Below, in pieces: positions 25,373 through 36,534 of a stretch of DNA of 64,000 bases (position 1 is the stretch's first letter; every line of letters begins with the position of its first letter). Location of the stretch: contig NZ_FZOU01000001.1 of assembly GCF_900188085.1 (NCBI RefSeq), forward strand, positions 124,001 to 188,000, given 5' to 3'. The stretch comes from Granulicella rosea. Lineage in GTDB: Bacteria; Acidobacteriota; Terriglobia; Terriglobales; Acidobacteriaceae. Below the pieces are notes generated by a model. It was not told the origin of the DNA and made no database searches. It saw only the letters and a program-made list of their open reading frames with translations. Made by a program: the position numbers and the translations under genes.

Positions 25373-26575
25373 TTGAAAAGTGCAGCCCTCCTTCGCGATC
25401 AAATCGCCGTCTCGCTCAGCGCGCGCATGCCTGCCGCTCTCTCCCCGCGCATACGGAGGGAGCCGGAGCGGGTGCAATGCGGCTTGGCGGAACTAGACCA
25501 GCTACTTCATGGCGGTTTGCCCGCAGGCAACCTGACGGAGTTCGTAGGAGCTGAAGGTTCGGGGCGCACAACGGCGGCTTTGGCGTATGTGGCGACGATC
25601 ATGCGTGACGGGAATGTATGCGCCTGGATAGACGTGGCGGATGCACTATCCCCGGAGACCGTGGCCGCGAACGGGGTCGACCTGGAACGGCTGCTGTGGA
25701 TTCGATGTGGCGCAGGCCAGCAAGCAGTCTCATCCATCGCTCCTGAAGCCCCCAGAGGCCTCTCCGTGCCTACCGCAGGCTCGTCCAGCCCGGTTCATAA
25801 CACGGGTGGTGGCAGCCCGCACCCGCGCTCTGAAGGCAAGGATATGCCGCAGGCTATTGCCTCCATGCTGACCGCGCACGGCGGTTTGCACGATCACCAG
25901 ATAGCCCGGCAGAACCGGCGCGAGAAGCGGTCCATCGGGACGCCGGGCGTGGCGAATCGACCTCTTGCATATCGCGTTGAAAAACGAGAGGAGCAAATCG
26001 CCTTCGACCGGCTTCCACCGCGCCGGGGCGAGAATCTTGCGATTACGCCGCGTTGTGCCGAGCCGCTGCCACGACGCACTCCTGGCCTTCCCTCCGGTGG
26101 CCGGTTATGTGTGGAGAAAGCAGTCTCCTCCAATCTGTCCCAGACCGGGATTCGGGAGGCAGGCAAACGCTGGCAAGCGCTTGACCAAGCCCTGCGTGCA
26201 GCCGATCTGCTCCTGCAAAATGGCGGCTTCAGCCTGATCGTGCTCGACCTGGGCAGCACGCCGCCCGAACAGGCATGGCGCATTCCGCTGGCGACGTGGT
26301 TTCGTTTCCGCGCAGCCTGCGAGCGCACCCGCGTCAGCCTGCTGTTGCTGACGCAACACCCCAGCGCCCGCAGTAGTGCGGAGTTGGTCGTCCGCATGGA
26401 AAACGGGCAGATGGTAGCGGAGAACACCATCATGACGGGGATTCGCTACTCTGGCATGACCGAGCGCACGCGCCACCATGGCAGCCCGGAGAGAGTCGTT
26501 TCGATTCGCAAGCCGCCGCAGCCAGAGCGACCCGGCACATGGACAAGCGAGGCCCCATGGGCGCAGGCGAAGTAA
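25373..26575 (+). CDS. imuA: ImuA-like RecA-fold mutasome protein
   Basis: 400 residues from a TTG start with GAAGG seven bases upstream. A RecA-like core is visible: GLAELDQLLHGGLPAGNLTEF, Walker A GAEGSGRT (about 59-66), FSLIVLDLGS (Walker B, about 284-293) and LLLLTQHPSA. ImuA acts with ImuB and DnaE2 in damage-induced error-prone synthesis. The distance between Walker A and Walker B is unusually long: about 150 residues (113-268), rich in Arg, Pro, Ser and Gly, that look disordered or inserted. The 3' end overlaps imuB by 37 bases. Family assignment rests on the core and on gene order. Confidence 0.8.
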   Translation: MKSAALLRDQIAVSLSARMPAALSPRIRREPERVQCGLAELDQLLHGGLPAGNLTEFVGAEGSGRTTAALAYVATIMRDGNVCAWIDVADALSPETVAANGVDLERLLWIRCGAGQQAVSSIAPEAPRGLSVPTAGSSSPVHNTGGGSPHPRSEGKDMPQAIASMLTAHGGLHDHQIARQNRREKRSIGTPGVANRPLAYRVEKREEQIAFDRLPPRRGENLAITPRCAEPLPRRTPGLPSGGRLCVEKAVSSNLSQTGIREAGKRWQALDQALRAADLLLQNGGFSLIVLDLGSTPPEQAWRIPLATWFRFRAACERTRVSLLLLTQHPSARSSAELVVRMENGQMVAENTIMTGIRYSGMTERTRHHGSPERVVSIRKPPQPERPGTWTSEAPWAQAK

Positions 26576-28074
26576 TAGAGCCGCTGTACGTCTGCGTCTA
26601 TGTTCCCGAGTTCCCGGCGCAGGCGCTCCTACGCCTGCGGCCCGATCTGGAGCGCGTGCCGGTGGTGGTGCTTGCAGGCGATGCACCGCTGGAGCAGGTA
26701 TGCAGCATGAATGCACAGGCGCTCAAACTGGGCGTGGCGCAGGGTATGACACGCGCCGAGTTGGACGCCTTTCCCGACCTCTCCGTGCTGCGGCGCTCTC
26801 AGCCGGAGGAGCGAAATGCACGCGCCGCCCTGTTGGAGGCCGCAGGGCTATTCACCCCGCGAATCGAGGTGCAGCCGACGGCCTCATCCGCCTTCGTCAT
26901 GGTGCTGGATATGACCGGCACAACGCGCATCTTTGGGCCAGCGCTGCAGGCTCTCAATAACATTCTGCGCGCGATGGCTGCGCTTCGCTTTCATGCGCAG
27001 CTTGCAGGCAGTGCGAACCTGCCTACCTCCATCAGTATTGCGCCTGCGGCTCGCAAGGCTCCAGTGTTCATCCCTGCGGGGCAGGAGCGCGAGCACCTGC
27101 GCAAACTACCGCTGGCGGCTCTGAACCTCACCCCTACGCAGGCAGATACGCTGGCGCTCTGGGGGCTGCATACGCTGGGAGAGTTGGCCGATTTGCCGGA
27201 GGTAGAGTTGGTCGTCCGACTGGGGCAGGCGGGAAAGCGGCTGCGGTTGATGGCGCGTGGCGAACACCCGCATCTCATGGTTCCCGAGGAAGCTGTCTTC
27301 ACCCTGGAGGAGTTCGTCGCCTTCGATGCGCCCGTGGAGATGCTTGATTCGCTGCTTTTTGTCCTCGGGCCAATGCTCGACCAACTGCTCACCCGCGCAC
27401 AAAACAGGTCATATGCGCTGGCAAGCGTGACTATCAAACTTGGTCTAGATGGCGGTGGCGAGCACGAACGCACCATCAAACCCGCATTGCCCGTATTGCA
27501 ACGCGAGGTGCTGCTGAAGTTGCTGCATCTCGACCTTCAGGCGCACCCGCCATCTGCGGGCATCCTGAGCATCTTCGTCCACGCCGAGCCAGGCGACCGC
27601 AGCAAGGTACAGCTTGGCCTCTTCGCCCCGCAGACGCCCGAGCCGATGCGTCTGGATGTCACGCTGGCCCGCATCGCCGCGCTGGTCGGCGAAGACCGCG
27701 TAGGCCGTGCCCGGCTGCTCGATACACACCGCCCGGACAGCTTCGTCATGGAGCGCTTCGCCGTTCCGAACACGGTACCGAAGAAAGACATTCCGAGCAC
27801 GCACAGCGTTGCTTTGCGGCGCTGCCGCCCGCCGCTTGAACTCCATGGTCAGCATGATGGGCGTTGCCTTACAACGTTCTTCGCTCATGGCAAACGTTAC
27901 ACGGTGCAGGAGGCCTACGGCCCGTGGCGCAAGAGCGGCGATTGGTGGTCGTCCGAGGTGTGGTCTTTCGAGGAGTGGGATGTCCGCGCAACGGCTCAAG
28001 CCGATACGCTGCTGTGCCTCATCTCGCACGACCGTCTACGCAAACGCTGGCAGTTGGAGGCTCTGTATGACTGA
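26539..28074 (+). CDS. imuB: ImuB, Y-family polymerase-like mutasome hub
   Basis: 511 residues (an alternative ATG at 26557 removes six). The Y-family palm/fingers/little-finger layout is recognisable, with VCVYVPEFPAQALLRLRP at the N-terminus and helix-hairpin-helix region TLALWGLHTLGELADLP. The catalytic carboxylates of active Y-family polymerases are absent: the DxDxFF position reads VYVPEF and the second site lacks the SxDE pattern. This is the known state of ImuB, which is inactive and bridges the beta clamp, ImuA and DnaE2. The gene overlaps imuA upstream and dnaE2 downstream by eight bases. Confidence 0.9.
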   Translation: MDKRGPMGAGEVIEPLYVCVYVPEFPAQALLRLRPDLERVPVVVLAGDAPLEQVCSMNAQALKLGVAQGMTRAELDAFPDLSVLRRSQPEERNARAALLEAAGLFTPRIEVQPTASSAFVMVLDMTGTTRIFGPALQALNNILRAMAALRFHAQLAGSANLPTSISIAPAARKAPVFIPAGQEREHLRKLPLAALNLTPTQADTLALWGLHTLGELADLPEVELVVRLGQAGKRLRLMARGEHPHLMVPEEAVFTLEEFVAFDAPVEMLDSLLFVLGPMLDQLLTRAQNRSYALASVTIKLGLDGGGEHERTIKPALPVLQREVLLKLLHLDLQAHPPSAGILSIFVHAEPGDRSKVQLGLFAPQTPEPMRLDVTLARIAALVGEDRVGRARLLDTHRPDSFVMERFAVPNTVPKKDIPSTHSVALRRCRPPLELHGQHDGRCLTTFFAHGKRYTVQEAYGPWRKSGDWWSSEVWSFEEWDVRATAQADTLLCLISHDRLRKRWQLEALYD

Positions 28075-31000
28075 CGAGAGCTATGTCGAGCTTCATGCGG
28101 CCAGCGCCTTCAGCTTCCTGGAAGCGGCCTCGCAGCCGGAGTCGCTGATTCGCGCAGCGGTCGAAGTACAGATGCCTGCGATGGCGCTGCTTGATCGCAA
28201 CGGGCTGTACGGGGTTGCGCGCTTCCACTCCTCCGCAAAGACGAACGGCATTCGCGCGCACATCGGCTCGGAGGTCGCGGTGCGTGGTCTGGGCGACTGC
28301 ATTCGACCGCCGGTCTGGCTACCTCACCAGCACGTTGCCCAGCCGGTGCGCCTGCCCCTGCTCTGCGCCTCACAGACGGGATACCAGAACCTTTGCCAGC
28401 TCATCACTCGCTTCAAAATGCGGGAGCCGCAGAAGTCAGAGGGTGCGGCAAGGCTCGATGATCTGGCGGAGTTCGGCAACGGGCTCCTATGCCTGACCGG
28501 CGGCGAGGAAGGCCCATTGGCCGCAGCCTTGAACAGCGGAGGCGAATCCGCAGGCCGCAAGTGCGTGGAACAACTTACGGAGGTCTTTGGACGCAGCAAC
28601 GTCTATGTAGAACTGCAACGCCACGGCGACCGTGCCGAAGAGGCACGTAATCAGGCCGCACTTCGCATCGCCGAGAGCCTGCGCCTGCCCATTCTCGCCA
28701 CCAACGGCGTCCGCTACGCCACGCAGTATGAGCGCGAAGTCCTGGATGTCTTCTCGTCCATTCGCTATCACACCTCGCTCGACAAGGCGGGCAGCCTGTT
28801 GCAGGCTAATTCGCAGCGGCAGGTACGCGGCGCGCAGGCCATGCGCCGTTTATTCAGCGATCTTCCCGAGGCTATTGAAAACACCCTGCTCGTCTCGCAA
28901 CGATTGGAGTTCGAGTTGAACGATCTCGGCTATGAGTTCCCGCGCTTCGATACCCCTACCGGCGAGCCGATGAAGATCTTCCTGCGTAAGCGGGTGGCTG
29001 AAGGCATCGAAAATCGCTACGCACCCAAGCGTGACCCGGCACTGCACGAACGAGCCAAGAAGCAGGCAGAGCGCGAGCTTGCCCTCATCGAAACCCTTGG
29101 CTTTGCAGGCTACTTCCTCATCGTGTGGGATATCGTCCGCTTCTGCAAGGACAACGACATCCTGATCCAGGGCCGGGGCAGCGCAGCCAATTCCGTCGTG
29201 TGCTACGCCCTTGAAATCACCGCCATCGACCCCGTAGGCATGGACCTGCTCTTTGAGCGATTCCTGAACGAGAACCGCAACGAATGGCCCGATGTCGACC
29301 TTGACCTGCCCTCCGGCGAGAAGCGCGAGCAGGCAATCCAATACGTTTATCAGCGTTACGGCGAGTTGGGCGCAGCCATGACCGCCAACGTCATCACCTA
29401 TCGAGGCAAATCCGCCGCGCGCGAGGTGGGCAAGGCGTTGGGCTTCGATGAAGAGACATTGGGCCGACTCTCTGGCCTCATCGGCAACTGGGAGTGGCGT
29501 AAGAAGGACGAGACCATGGGCGACAACTTCCGCCATGCAGGCTTCGACCTCAAACACTGGCGCATCGCCAAGTACGTCGAGTTGTGCGAGCGGATGCAGG
29601 ATTTGCCACGTCATCTCGGGCAGCACTCCGGCGGGATGGTCATCTGTCAGGGACAGCTCAACCGCGTCGTGCCGCTGGAACGCGCGTCCATGCCGGGCCG
29701 CACCGTCGTGCAATGGGACAAGGAAGACTGCGCCGACCTGGGCCTCGTCAAGATCGACCTGCTCGGCCTCGGCATGATGGCGGTAATGAAGGACTGCCTC
29801 AACCTCATCCCCGAACACTACGGCGAGCCTATAGACATTGCCCAGCTACCGCAGGACGACAAAGAGGTCTATGACACGCTCTGCCGCGCCGATACGGTGG
29901 GTATGTTTCAAGTCGAGAGCCGCGCCCAGATGGCCTCGATTCCACGCAACGCACCGAAGAAGTTCTATGACCTCGTGGTGCAGGTCGCGATCATCCGCCC
30001 TGGCCCCATCGTCGGCAAGATGATGCACCCATACATGCGCCGCAGGCAGAAGAAAGAGGCTATTACTTACCCGCTGCCCTCGCTCGAACCCGTCCTGAAA
30101 CGCACGCTGGGCGTTCCACTCTTTCAGGAACAGCTTCTGCGCATCGCAATGGTGGTGGGCAACTTCACCGGCGCGGAGGCAGAAGAACTGCGCAAAGCCG
30201 TGGGGATGCGGCGTTCTTGGCAGCGCATGGCGGAGCTGATGGTGAAGCTGCGCAAGGGCATGGAAGACAACGGCATCGCGAAAGAGACGCAGGAGACGAT
30301 CGTCCAGAGCATTCAGTCCTTCGCCCTCTATGGCTTCCCGGAGTCGCACGCCGCCAGCTTCGCCCTCATTGCCTACGCCTCGGCCTACTTCAAAGTGAAG
30401 TACCTTGCGGCCTTCACCTGCGCCATGCTCAACAATCAGCCGATGGGCTTTTACACGCCCGCCGTGTTGGTTAAGGATGCCCAGCGTCACAAGCTGCGGG
30501 TAAAGCCCGTCGATGTTCAGGTCTCGAACACCGGCTGCACCATCGAGCACGAACCGGATGGCAAGCGCTCCCTACGTTTAGGCCTGAACTATGCCCGCTC
30601 CCTTAAGACCACTACAGCGTTGCAGCTTGTGGAGGCACGCAACGCGGGGGGTCCATTCCAAAGCACCGAAGACCTCGCCCTGCGCGTGCCTGCTCTCACG
30701 CGCAGCGACCTCGCCCAACTGGCCCGTATTGGCGCGCTAAACAGGCTAGGCGGGGTCGAGCACCGCCGGGATGCAATCTGGCAAATCGAGCAAGTAAGCC
30801 GCCCTGTAGGCCCGTTGTTGCGCCAGCAGGACGCCGCCCCAAACACCATACAATCGCCGTTGCACAAGATGAAGACGGAGGACCGGCTCATCGCGGACTA
30901 TGCCGGAACGGGCCTTACCACTGGCCCGCACCCAATGGCCTTCCGGCGGAGTACGCTACGGCGCGCCGGGGTTCTCTCCGCCAAAGAGCTTCAACAGCAA

Positions 31001-31285
31001 CCCGATGGCCGCCGGGTCTGGGCGGCAGGAGCGATCATCGCTCGCCAACGGCCCGGCACAGCGCAGGGATTCATCTTCCTCTCCATGGAGGACGAAACCG
31101 GCATCGCCAACGTCATCATCCACCCCGAGCTATACGAACGCGAACGAACGCTCGTCACCCGAGGAAAGTTTCTGAAGGTCTACGGCAAGCTCCAGAATCA
31201 GGATGGCATCGTGCATGTAAAGGCCGAGGCTCTGGAGTTGCTTCATGCCGTAGCCATCGAAGTGCGGTCTCATGACTTCCATTGA
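28067..31285 (+). CDS. dnaE2: Error-prone DNA polymerase DnaE2
   Basis: 1072 residues from the ATG that overlaps the imuB stop (ATGACTGA); the upstream open frame is a shadow of imuB. The PHP domain opens with YVELHAASAFSFLEAAS and MALLDRNGLYG. The polymerase catalytic aspartates are in WPDVDLDLPSGEKRE (about 406-420), with fingers motif AAREVGKALG and TVGMFQVESRAQM. The C-terminus carries HhH and OB parts (GFIFLSMEDETGIANVI). Length agrees with DnaE2 rather than the 1160-residue replicative DnaE1. It performs translesion synthesis as the catalytic subunit of the ImuA-ImuB-DnaE2 mutasome. Confidence 0.95.
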   Translation: MTDESYVELHAASAFSFLEAASQPESLIRAAVEVQMPAMALLDRNGLYGVARFHSSAKTNGIRAHIGSEVAVRGLGDCIRPPVWLPHQHVAQPVRLPLLCASQTGYQNLCQLITRFKMREPQKSEGAARLDDLAEFGNGLLCLTGGEEGPLAAALNSGGESAGRKCVEQLTEVFGRSNVYVELQRHGDRAEEARNQAALRIAESLRLPILATNGVRYATQYEREVLDVFSSIRYHTSLDKAGSLLQANSQRQVRGAQAMRRLFSDLPEAIENTLLVSQRLEFELNDLGYEFPRFDTPTGEPMKIFLRKRVAEGIENRYAPKRDPALHERAKKQAERELALIETLGFAGYFLIVWDIVRFCKDNDILIQGRGSAANSVVCYALEITAIDPVGMDLLFERFLNENRNEWPDVDLDLPSGEKREQAIQYVYQRYGELGAAMTANVITYRGKSAAREVGKALGFDEETLGRLSGLIGNWEWRKKDETMGDNFRHAGFDLKHWRIAKYVELCERMQDLPRHLGQHSGGMVICQGQLNRVVPLERASMPGRTVVQWDKEDCADLGLVKIDLLGLGMMAVMKDCLNLIPEHYGEPIDIAQLPQDDKEVYDTLCRADTVGMFQVESRAQMASIPRNAPKKFYDLVVQVAIIRPGPIVGKMMHPYMRRRQKKEAITYPLPSLEPVLKRTLGVPLFQEQLLRIAMVVGNFTGAEAEELRKAVGMRRSWQRMAELMVKLRKGMEDNGIAKETQETIVQSIQSFALYGFPESHAASFALIAYASAYFKVKYLAAFTCAMLNNQPMGFYTPAVLVKDAQRHKLRVKPVDVQVSNTGCTIEHEPDGKRSLRLGLNYARSLKTTTALQLVEARNAGGPFQSTEDLALRVPALTRSDLAQLARIGALNRLGGVEHRRDAIWQIEQVSRPVGPLLRQQDAAPNTIQSPLHKMKTEDRLIADYAGTGLTTGPHPMAFRRSTLRRAGVLSAKELQQQPDGRRVWAAGAIIARQRPGTAQGFIFLSMEDETGIANVIIHPELYERERTLVTRGKFLKVYGKLQNQDGIVHVKAEALELLHAVAIEVRSHDFH

Positions 31286-31554
31286 GCGATTACAGCAGGC
31301 ACTCTAGCCTAAAGTTCTGACAAGGGCGCTCACGGGAGCTTCAATGCGCGGCCACACCTCATCTTTTCCGGCATGATGACGATGATGCTAGGGCGTCCGC
31401 GAATGTCTTGGCACACATTCTTACTTTTTCCTTACATCGTCTCCACGGCGCTCGCGCGATGGCCTTTTTCAGGGAGAATCTTGAGTGCCGCGTTCTCATC
31501 CGCTGGCGTCTTCCCAAAAACGCATCCCGCACCGCTGTCTTTTCTGGAGTCCGT

Positions 31555-33324
31555 ATGAACAAGTCGCTGCGCATCGCCTCCGTGGCCGCCTCCCTGGCGG
31601 TCTTACCCCTGACCGGTCAGGCCCAAACGGCGAAGCCCCCCGCAAAGACCAGGGCGCACGCGAAGAAGAAGGCCGCGCCCTCGGTCGAGACCCAGATTCG
31701 CCAGCTCCGCGAGGAGCTGCAGGGCGAGATCGACCAGTTGAAGTCGGCGCTCGCGGCCAAGGACGAACAGATCTCCTCGCTCCAGGTCGCGGTGCTGAGC
31801 GCGGACAGAAAGGCCTCCGCCGCAGCGACCCATGTCGATACCGTCGACGCCACGCTGCAGCAGAACGTCGTCGTCGAGAACGACCTGAAGAACTCCGTCG
31901 GCGACCTGCAGGTGAAGTCCGTGGCCGTCACGGCCAGCGTACAGGAGGTGAAGGCCTCCGAGAAGACGCTTGAAAAGGCGATCAACGAGCCGCTCTCGCT
32001 GCACTACAAAGGCATCACGCTTACGCCCGGCGGCTTCGTCGCGGGCGAGAGCATCTGGCGTCAGCGTGCGATGAACGCCGACATCTATACCAACTTCAAC
32101 GCGACCCCGTACATGAACTCCGGCGAGGCGAAGACCAGCGAGTGGGTGCCTTCGGCGCGCGCCACGCGGCCGAACATCCTGCTCAGCGGCAAGGTTCCCT
32201 TCGGCACGATCAACGCGTTTGTCGAAGGCGACTTCCTCTCCGCCGGCATCACCTCGAACAATCTCCAGACCAATAGCTACACGCTGCGTCTGCGGCAGGC
32301 GTGGGCGCAGGCCGTAGTCGGCAAGATCAAGTTCACCGGCGGTCAGATGTGGACGCTTGCTACCGAGAACAGGAAGGCGACCGACAATAACACGGAGCAG
32401 TGGCCGCTCGTTCCGGATCAGAACGCGCACGTCGGCTTCTCGTACCTGCGGCAGGTAGGCTTCCGCCTGCAGGATGCGATTACACCACGCCTGACCTTGG
32501 CGGTGGCGCTCGAGGCCTCGCAGTACCAGTTTGCCGCGACCAACGCGCCCCTGAATTTCTTCTTCGGCGCACCCGGCGCCCTGCCGGGGCTTGAGAGCAA
32601 CCAGGCAAACCTGACGAACCAGGTGGCGCCGGACATCATCGTCAAGGCCGCATGGGACCCGAAGTTCGGACACTACGAGCTCGGCGGCATCGGCCGGTTC
32701 TTCCGCGACCGCTACTACCCGAACTACCCCACGAACTCCTTGAACGCAGCGAACGACACGCGCTTCGGCGGCGGCTTCATCGCCAACGCGCGCTTTCCCG
32801 TCGCGCCGAAGCTGGACCTGGGGCTGCACCTGATCGCGGGCGACGGCACGGGCCGGTATGGCGCGTCGCTGCTGCCGGACATCACCGTGCGTCCGAACGG
32901 CACGCTGGCGCCGCTGCGCAACGCGCAGGGGATGTTCTCGCTGGAGGCCCACCCGTCGAAGCGGCTGGACCTCTTCGCCTACGCGGGCACGGAGTACGTG
33001 CAGCGCGAGTATAAGGTTGGCGCCGCCGGCGTGCTGGTCGGCTACGCTCCGCCCACCGCATCGAACGCGGCCTGCAACACGGAGGCCTTGCCGACCGCGG
33101 GTACAGGCTACGCGCCCGGCGTCAGCACATGCACCGGCGCCACACGCGCGCTGATCGAAGGCTCCGCGGGCTGGGTCTTCCGGCTCTACAGCGGACCGGC
33201 CGGCAAGCTGCAGTACGGCGCGGCCTACTCGTACCTGACGCGCGAGGCATGGACCGGCGTCGGCGGCGCGCCCAAGGCCACCAACAACATGGTCTACACC
33301 AGCTTCCGCTACTACCTGCCGTAG
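31555..33324 (+). CDS. DcaP-like trimeric outer-membrane porin
   Basis: 589 residues from the ATG at 31555, preceded by GGAG; the frame extends further up but without plausible sequence. Signal peptide ends at GQAQT; a lysine-rich linker and a coiled coil (about 40-140, [28 protein letters not shown]) precede a beta-barrel of about 400 residues ending YTSFRYYLP. This coiled-coil plus barrel plan is that of DcaP/Por-type porins. Cysteines at about 505-525 may form a loop disulfide. The substrate is unknown; the next gene is mmsA, so uptake of a small organic acid is possible. Confidence 0.85.
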   Translation: MNKSLRIASVAASLAVLPLTGQAQTAKPPAKTRAHAKKKAAPSVETQIRQLREELQGEIDQLKSALAAKDEQISSLQVAVLSADRKASAAATHVDTVDATLQQNVVVENDLKNSVGDLQVKSVAVTASVQEVKASEKTLEKAINEPLSLHYKGITLTPGGFVAGESIWRQRAMNADIYTNFNATPYMNSGEAKTSEWVPSARATRPNILLSGKVPFGTINAFVEGDFLSAGITSNNLQTNSYTLRLRQAWAQAVVGKIKFTGGQMWTLATENRKATDNNTEQWPLVPDQNAHVGFSYLRQVGFRLQDAITPRLTLAVALEASQYQFAATNAPLNFFFGAPGALPGLESNQANLTNQVAPDIIVKAAWDPKFGHYELGGIGRFFRDRYYPNYPTNSLNAANDTRFGGGFIANARFPVAPKLDLGLHLIAGDGTGRYGASLLPDITVRPNGTLAPLRNAQGMFSLEAHPSKRLDLFAYAGTEYVQREYKVGAAGVLVGYAPPTASNAACNTEALPTAGTGYAPGVSTCTGATRALIEGSAGWVFRLYSGPAGKLQYGAAYSYLTREAWTGVGGAPKATNNMVYTSFRYYLP

Positions 33325-33346
33325 CCGGGGCGCCCCCTCCATCCAT

Positions 33347-33380
33347 ACGCCCCACGATCAACCCAGCGGTCGTGGGGCGT
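33347..33380 (+). terminator. Hairpin after the porin gene
   Basis: ACGCCCCACGA (33347-33357) pairs perfectly with TCGTGGGGCGT (33370-33380). It lies 22 bases after the porin stop and 62 before mmsA. The T-tract is weak (CCGTGTCT), so it may act with Rho or as an mRNA end-stabiliser. Confidence 0.6.
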
Positions 33381-33442
33381 CCGTGTCTGATAGGATAGGC
33401 GTTTGCATTTCCGCTTCACCCAAATCTTCCGAGGTTCACGCC

Positions 33443-34982
<1,540 letters not shown>

Positions 34983-34996
<14 letters not shown>

Positions 34997-35429
34997 GTTC
35001 GATCGCCGTCAGTCCATCGAATCGTGCAAAGTCTGAGCTGTTCAATGTAAGAACATGGGTCATGCCGCGGGCATACATCGCCGCGGCAAGCCGCGCATCG
35101 TGAACCTGCACACCCGAAATTCTGTACTGCATGACAAGCCTGCGCCATTCCGTGTAGACGCTTTCGGTATCCGGCAGGAATGTGAAGCTACGCTCTATCT
35201 CACGAGCGTTTCTCTCCGTCTCATCGAGTGTCAGATTGAATCCGTTCCTGCTCAGCGGGCGCGTGGACGCGTTCCAGAACTCAGCCATGTTTTGCAGAGT
35301 GTACCCAAGGTCGATGCCCCGATTCCGCAGGCGGCCAACTGCATCGCGCACGACGGCATACTCAGGGTGCCTCTGCTGAACCAATCGGAGAAGGATGTTT
35401 GTATCGGCAAGGTAGAGTGACCTTGCCAT
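34983..35429 (-). CDS. PIN-domain toxin, VapC-type
   Basis: 148 residues from the ATG at 35429. A PIN fold with conserved acidic positions: D9 in [10 protein letters not shown] in NMAEFWN, D in [10 protein letters not shown] and D in LNSSDFARF. VapC toxins are Mg-dependent ribonucleases that cleave tRNA or rRNA; here the target is unknown. The start overlaps the upstream antitoxin stop (TGATG), the usual toxin-antitoxin coupling. The 3' end runs 14 bases into the convergent mmsA gene. A TTG one codon earlier is possible. Confidence 0.85.
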
Positions 35430-35677
35430 CAATCGTGATCCTCATAGAATCTTTCACGCGAGAAAGCGTCCTTCGGCAGAATCGGGATCTTGGAGGAAAA
35501 TTGGGCGAGTGCGTCCAGAGAGGCGTTGAACTCTTCGTCGTTGAGCCGTGGCGCAGCATTGGAATGCAGCGTAGCTCCCAGATCGGCGATCAAGCTCTTC
35601 ATGACGTCTTCAGGCGTCAACCCACGCGCCTTTACATCTGCGACCAGTTCGTCCGGAATATCGATCGTGATCTGCAT
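35429..35677 (-). CDS. Antitoxin partner of the PIN toxin
   Basis: 82 residues, beginning MQITIDIPDELVADVKA, a short ribbon-like N-terminus seen in VapB/DUF-type antitoxins, and acidic towards the C-terminus (EEFNASLDALAQF, ERFYEDHD). It is immediately upstream of the toxin and shares one base with it. The N-terminal part would bind the operator and the C-terminal part the PIN active site. It is identified by position more than by motif. Confidence 0.7.
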   Translation of the reverse strand: MQITIDIPDELVADVKARGLTPEDVMKSLIADLGATLHSNAAPRLNDEEFNASLDALAQFSSKIPILPKDAFSRERFYEDHD

Positions 35678-35698
35678 ACGCGAAGAATACCCGAAACC

Positions 35699-36412
35699 TC
35701 AAGCCTCAGCCAGCTCCCGCAGCTTCTCCGGCGCCAGAATCTCCACCTTCACCCCGCGAATCGCCAGCAGCTTCTCCTTCTGAAACCGCCCCAGCAGGCG
35801 GGTAACCGTCTCTCGCGAGAGGTTCGCCATGCTGCCCAGCTCCTCGTGCGTCAGCGCCATGTTGAAGCGCAACGCCTCCTTCCCGCAGGTCACGCCGTCG
35901 GCCCAGCGCAGCAGGACATGCGCCAGCCGGCCGCTGGCGGAGCTCGATAGCGCCAGCAGCCGCGCGTCCAGAAAGGCGCTGCGATACTCCGTCTGCATGG
36001 TCTGCGCGGCGTGCATGCTGGCCTCGCCGTACTCCGCCAGAAACGCGAGGAAGTCCGCGCGGCCGATATGCCGCACCTCGACCGGCTCGAGCGACTCGGC
36101 CGTCACCTCGTAGGGCTGGCCGCCGACGACCGCCGAAAGCCCCAGCAGATCGCCCGGACCGGCGATCTTTAGAATCATCACCTTACCCGCCGGCGACGTA
36201 CACGACAGCTTCACCTGGCCGGAACACAGCACATGGATGGCCGATCCAGGGTCGCCTTCGCGAAAGAGCGTCGCGCCGCGCGGGAAGCTGGCGCTGGTTC
36301 CAATCGCGCCAAAAGCCGCCAGCGCGTCCGGCGTCAGGTTGCAGAACAGCCGCAGCGTGCGGTGTTCGCAGCTCTCACAACGGGTAGCGAATTGGGCGCG
36401 CGCAATAGGCAT
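35699..36412 (-). CDS. Crp/Fnr-family regulator with N-terminal cysteine cluster
   Basis: 237 residues from the ATG at 36412; a longer version (start 36463) would run through the operator below. Cysteines C12, C15 and C24 (CxxC-x8-C) resemble the Fe-S ligands of Fnr, although the fourth ligand position (C122 of E. coli) has no obvious equivalent; C63 and C71 are nearby alternatives. A cNMP-binding-type domain (about 35-150) has FREGDPGSAIHVLCSG, and the C-terminal winged HTH has LSRETVTRLLGRF. The recognition helix RETVTR keeps the Arg, Glu and Arg that in Crp read TGTGA, and lacks the Fnr valine at that place. A matching site lies just upstream, so autoregulation is likely. Confidence 0.88.
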   Translation of the reverse strand: MPIARAQFATRCESCEHRTLRLFCNLTPDALAAFGAIGTSASFPRGATLFREGDPGSAIHVLCSGQVKLSCTSPAGKVMILKIAGPGDLLGLSAVVGGQPYEVTAESLEPVEVRHIGRADFLAFLAEYGEASMHAAQTMQTEYRSAFLDARLLALSSSASGRLAHVLLRWADGVTCGKEALRFNMALTHEELGSMANLSRETVTRLLGRFQKEKLLAIRGVKVEILAPEKLRELAEA

Positions 36413-36448
36413 GGCGAAAACCGGATTCAGGCCCAGTATAGGCCCGAT

Positions 36449-36464
36449 TGTGACCGGCATCACA
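36449..36464. promoter_or_regulatory. Perfect Crp-type palindrome between divergent genes
   Basis: TGTGA-CCGGCA-TCACA, identical to the Crp consensus TGTGA-N6-TCACA. All ten fixed bases match; about 0.06 such sites are expected by chance in 64 kb. It lies 37 bases before the regulator and 71 before the membrane-protein gene, so it can serve both. Confidence 0.7.
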
Positions 36465-36534
36465 GGGGCGCGTGTTCGCGGTCACCGCGCTTTCTCGTTC
36501 TTGCGCCGAAACTCAACAACAAGGAGTCACCCTC

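Noticed and set aside
31408-31430. TGGCAC-like sequence resembling a sigma-54 promoter before the porin
   Set aside because: The -12 element reads TTAC and the spacing to TGGCAC is off by one, so the match is not convincing.
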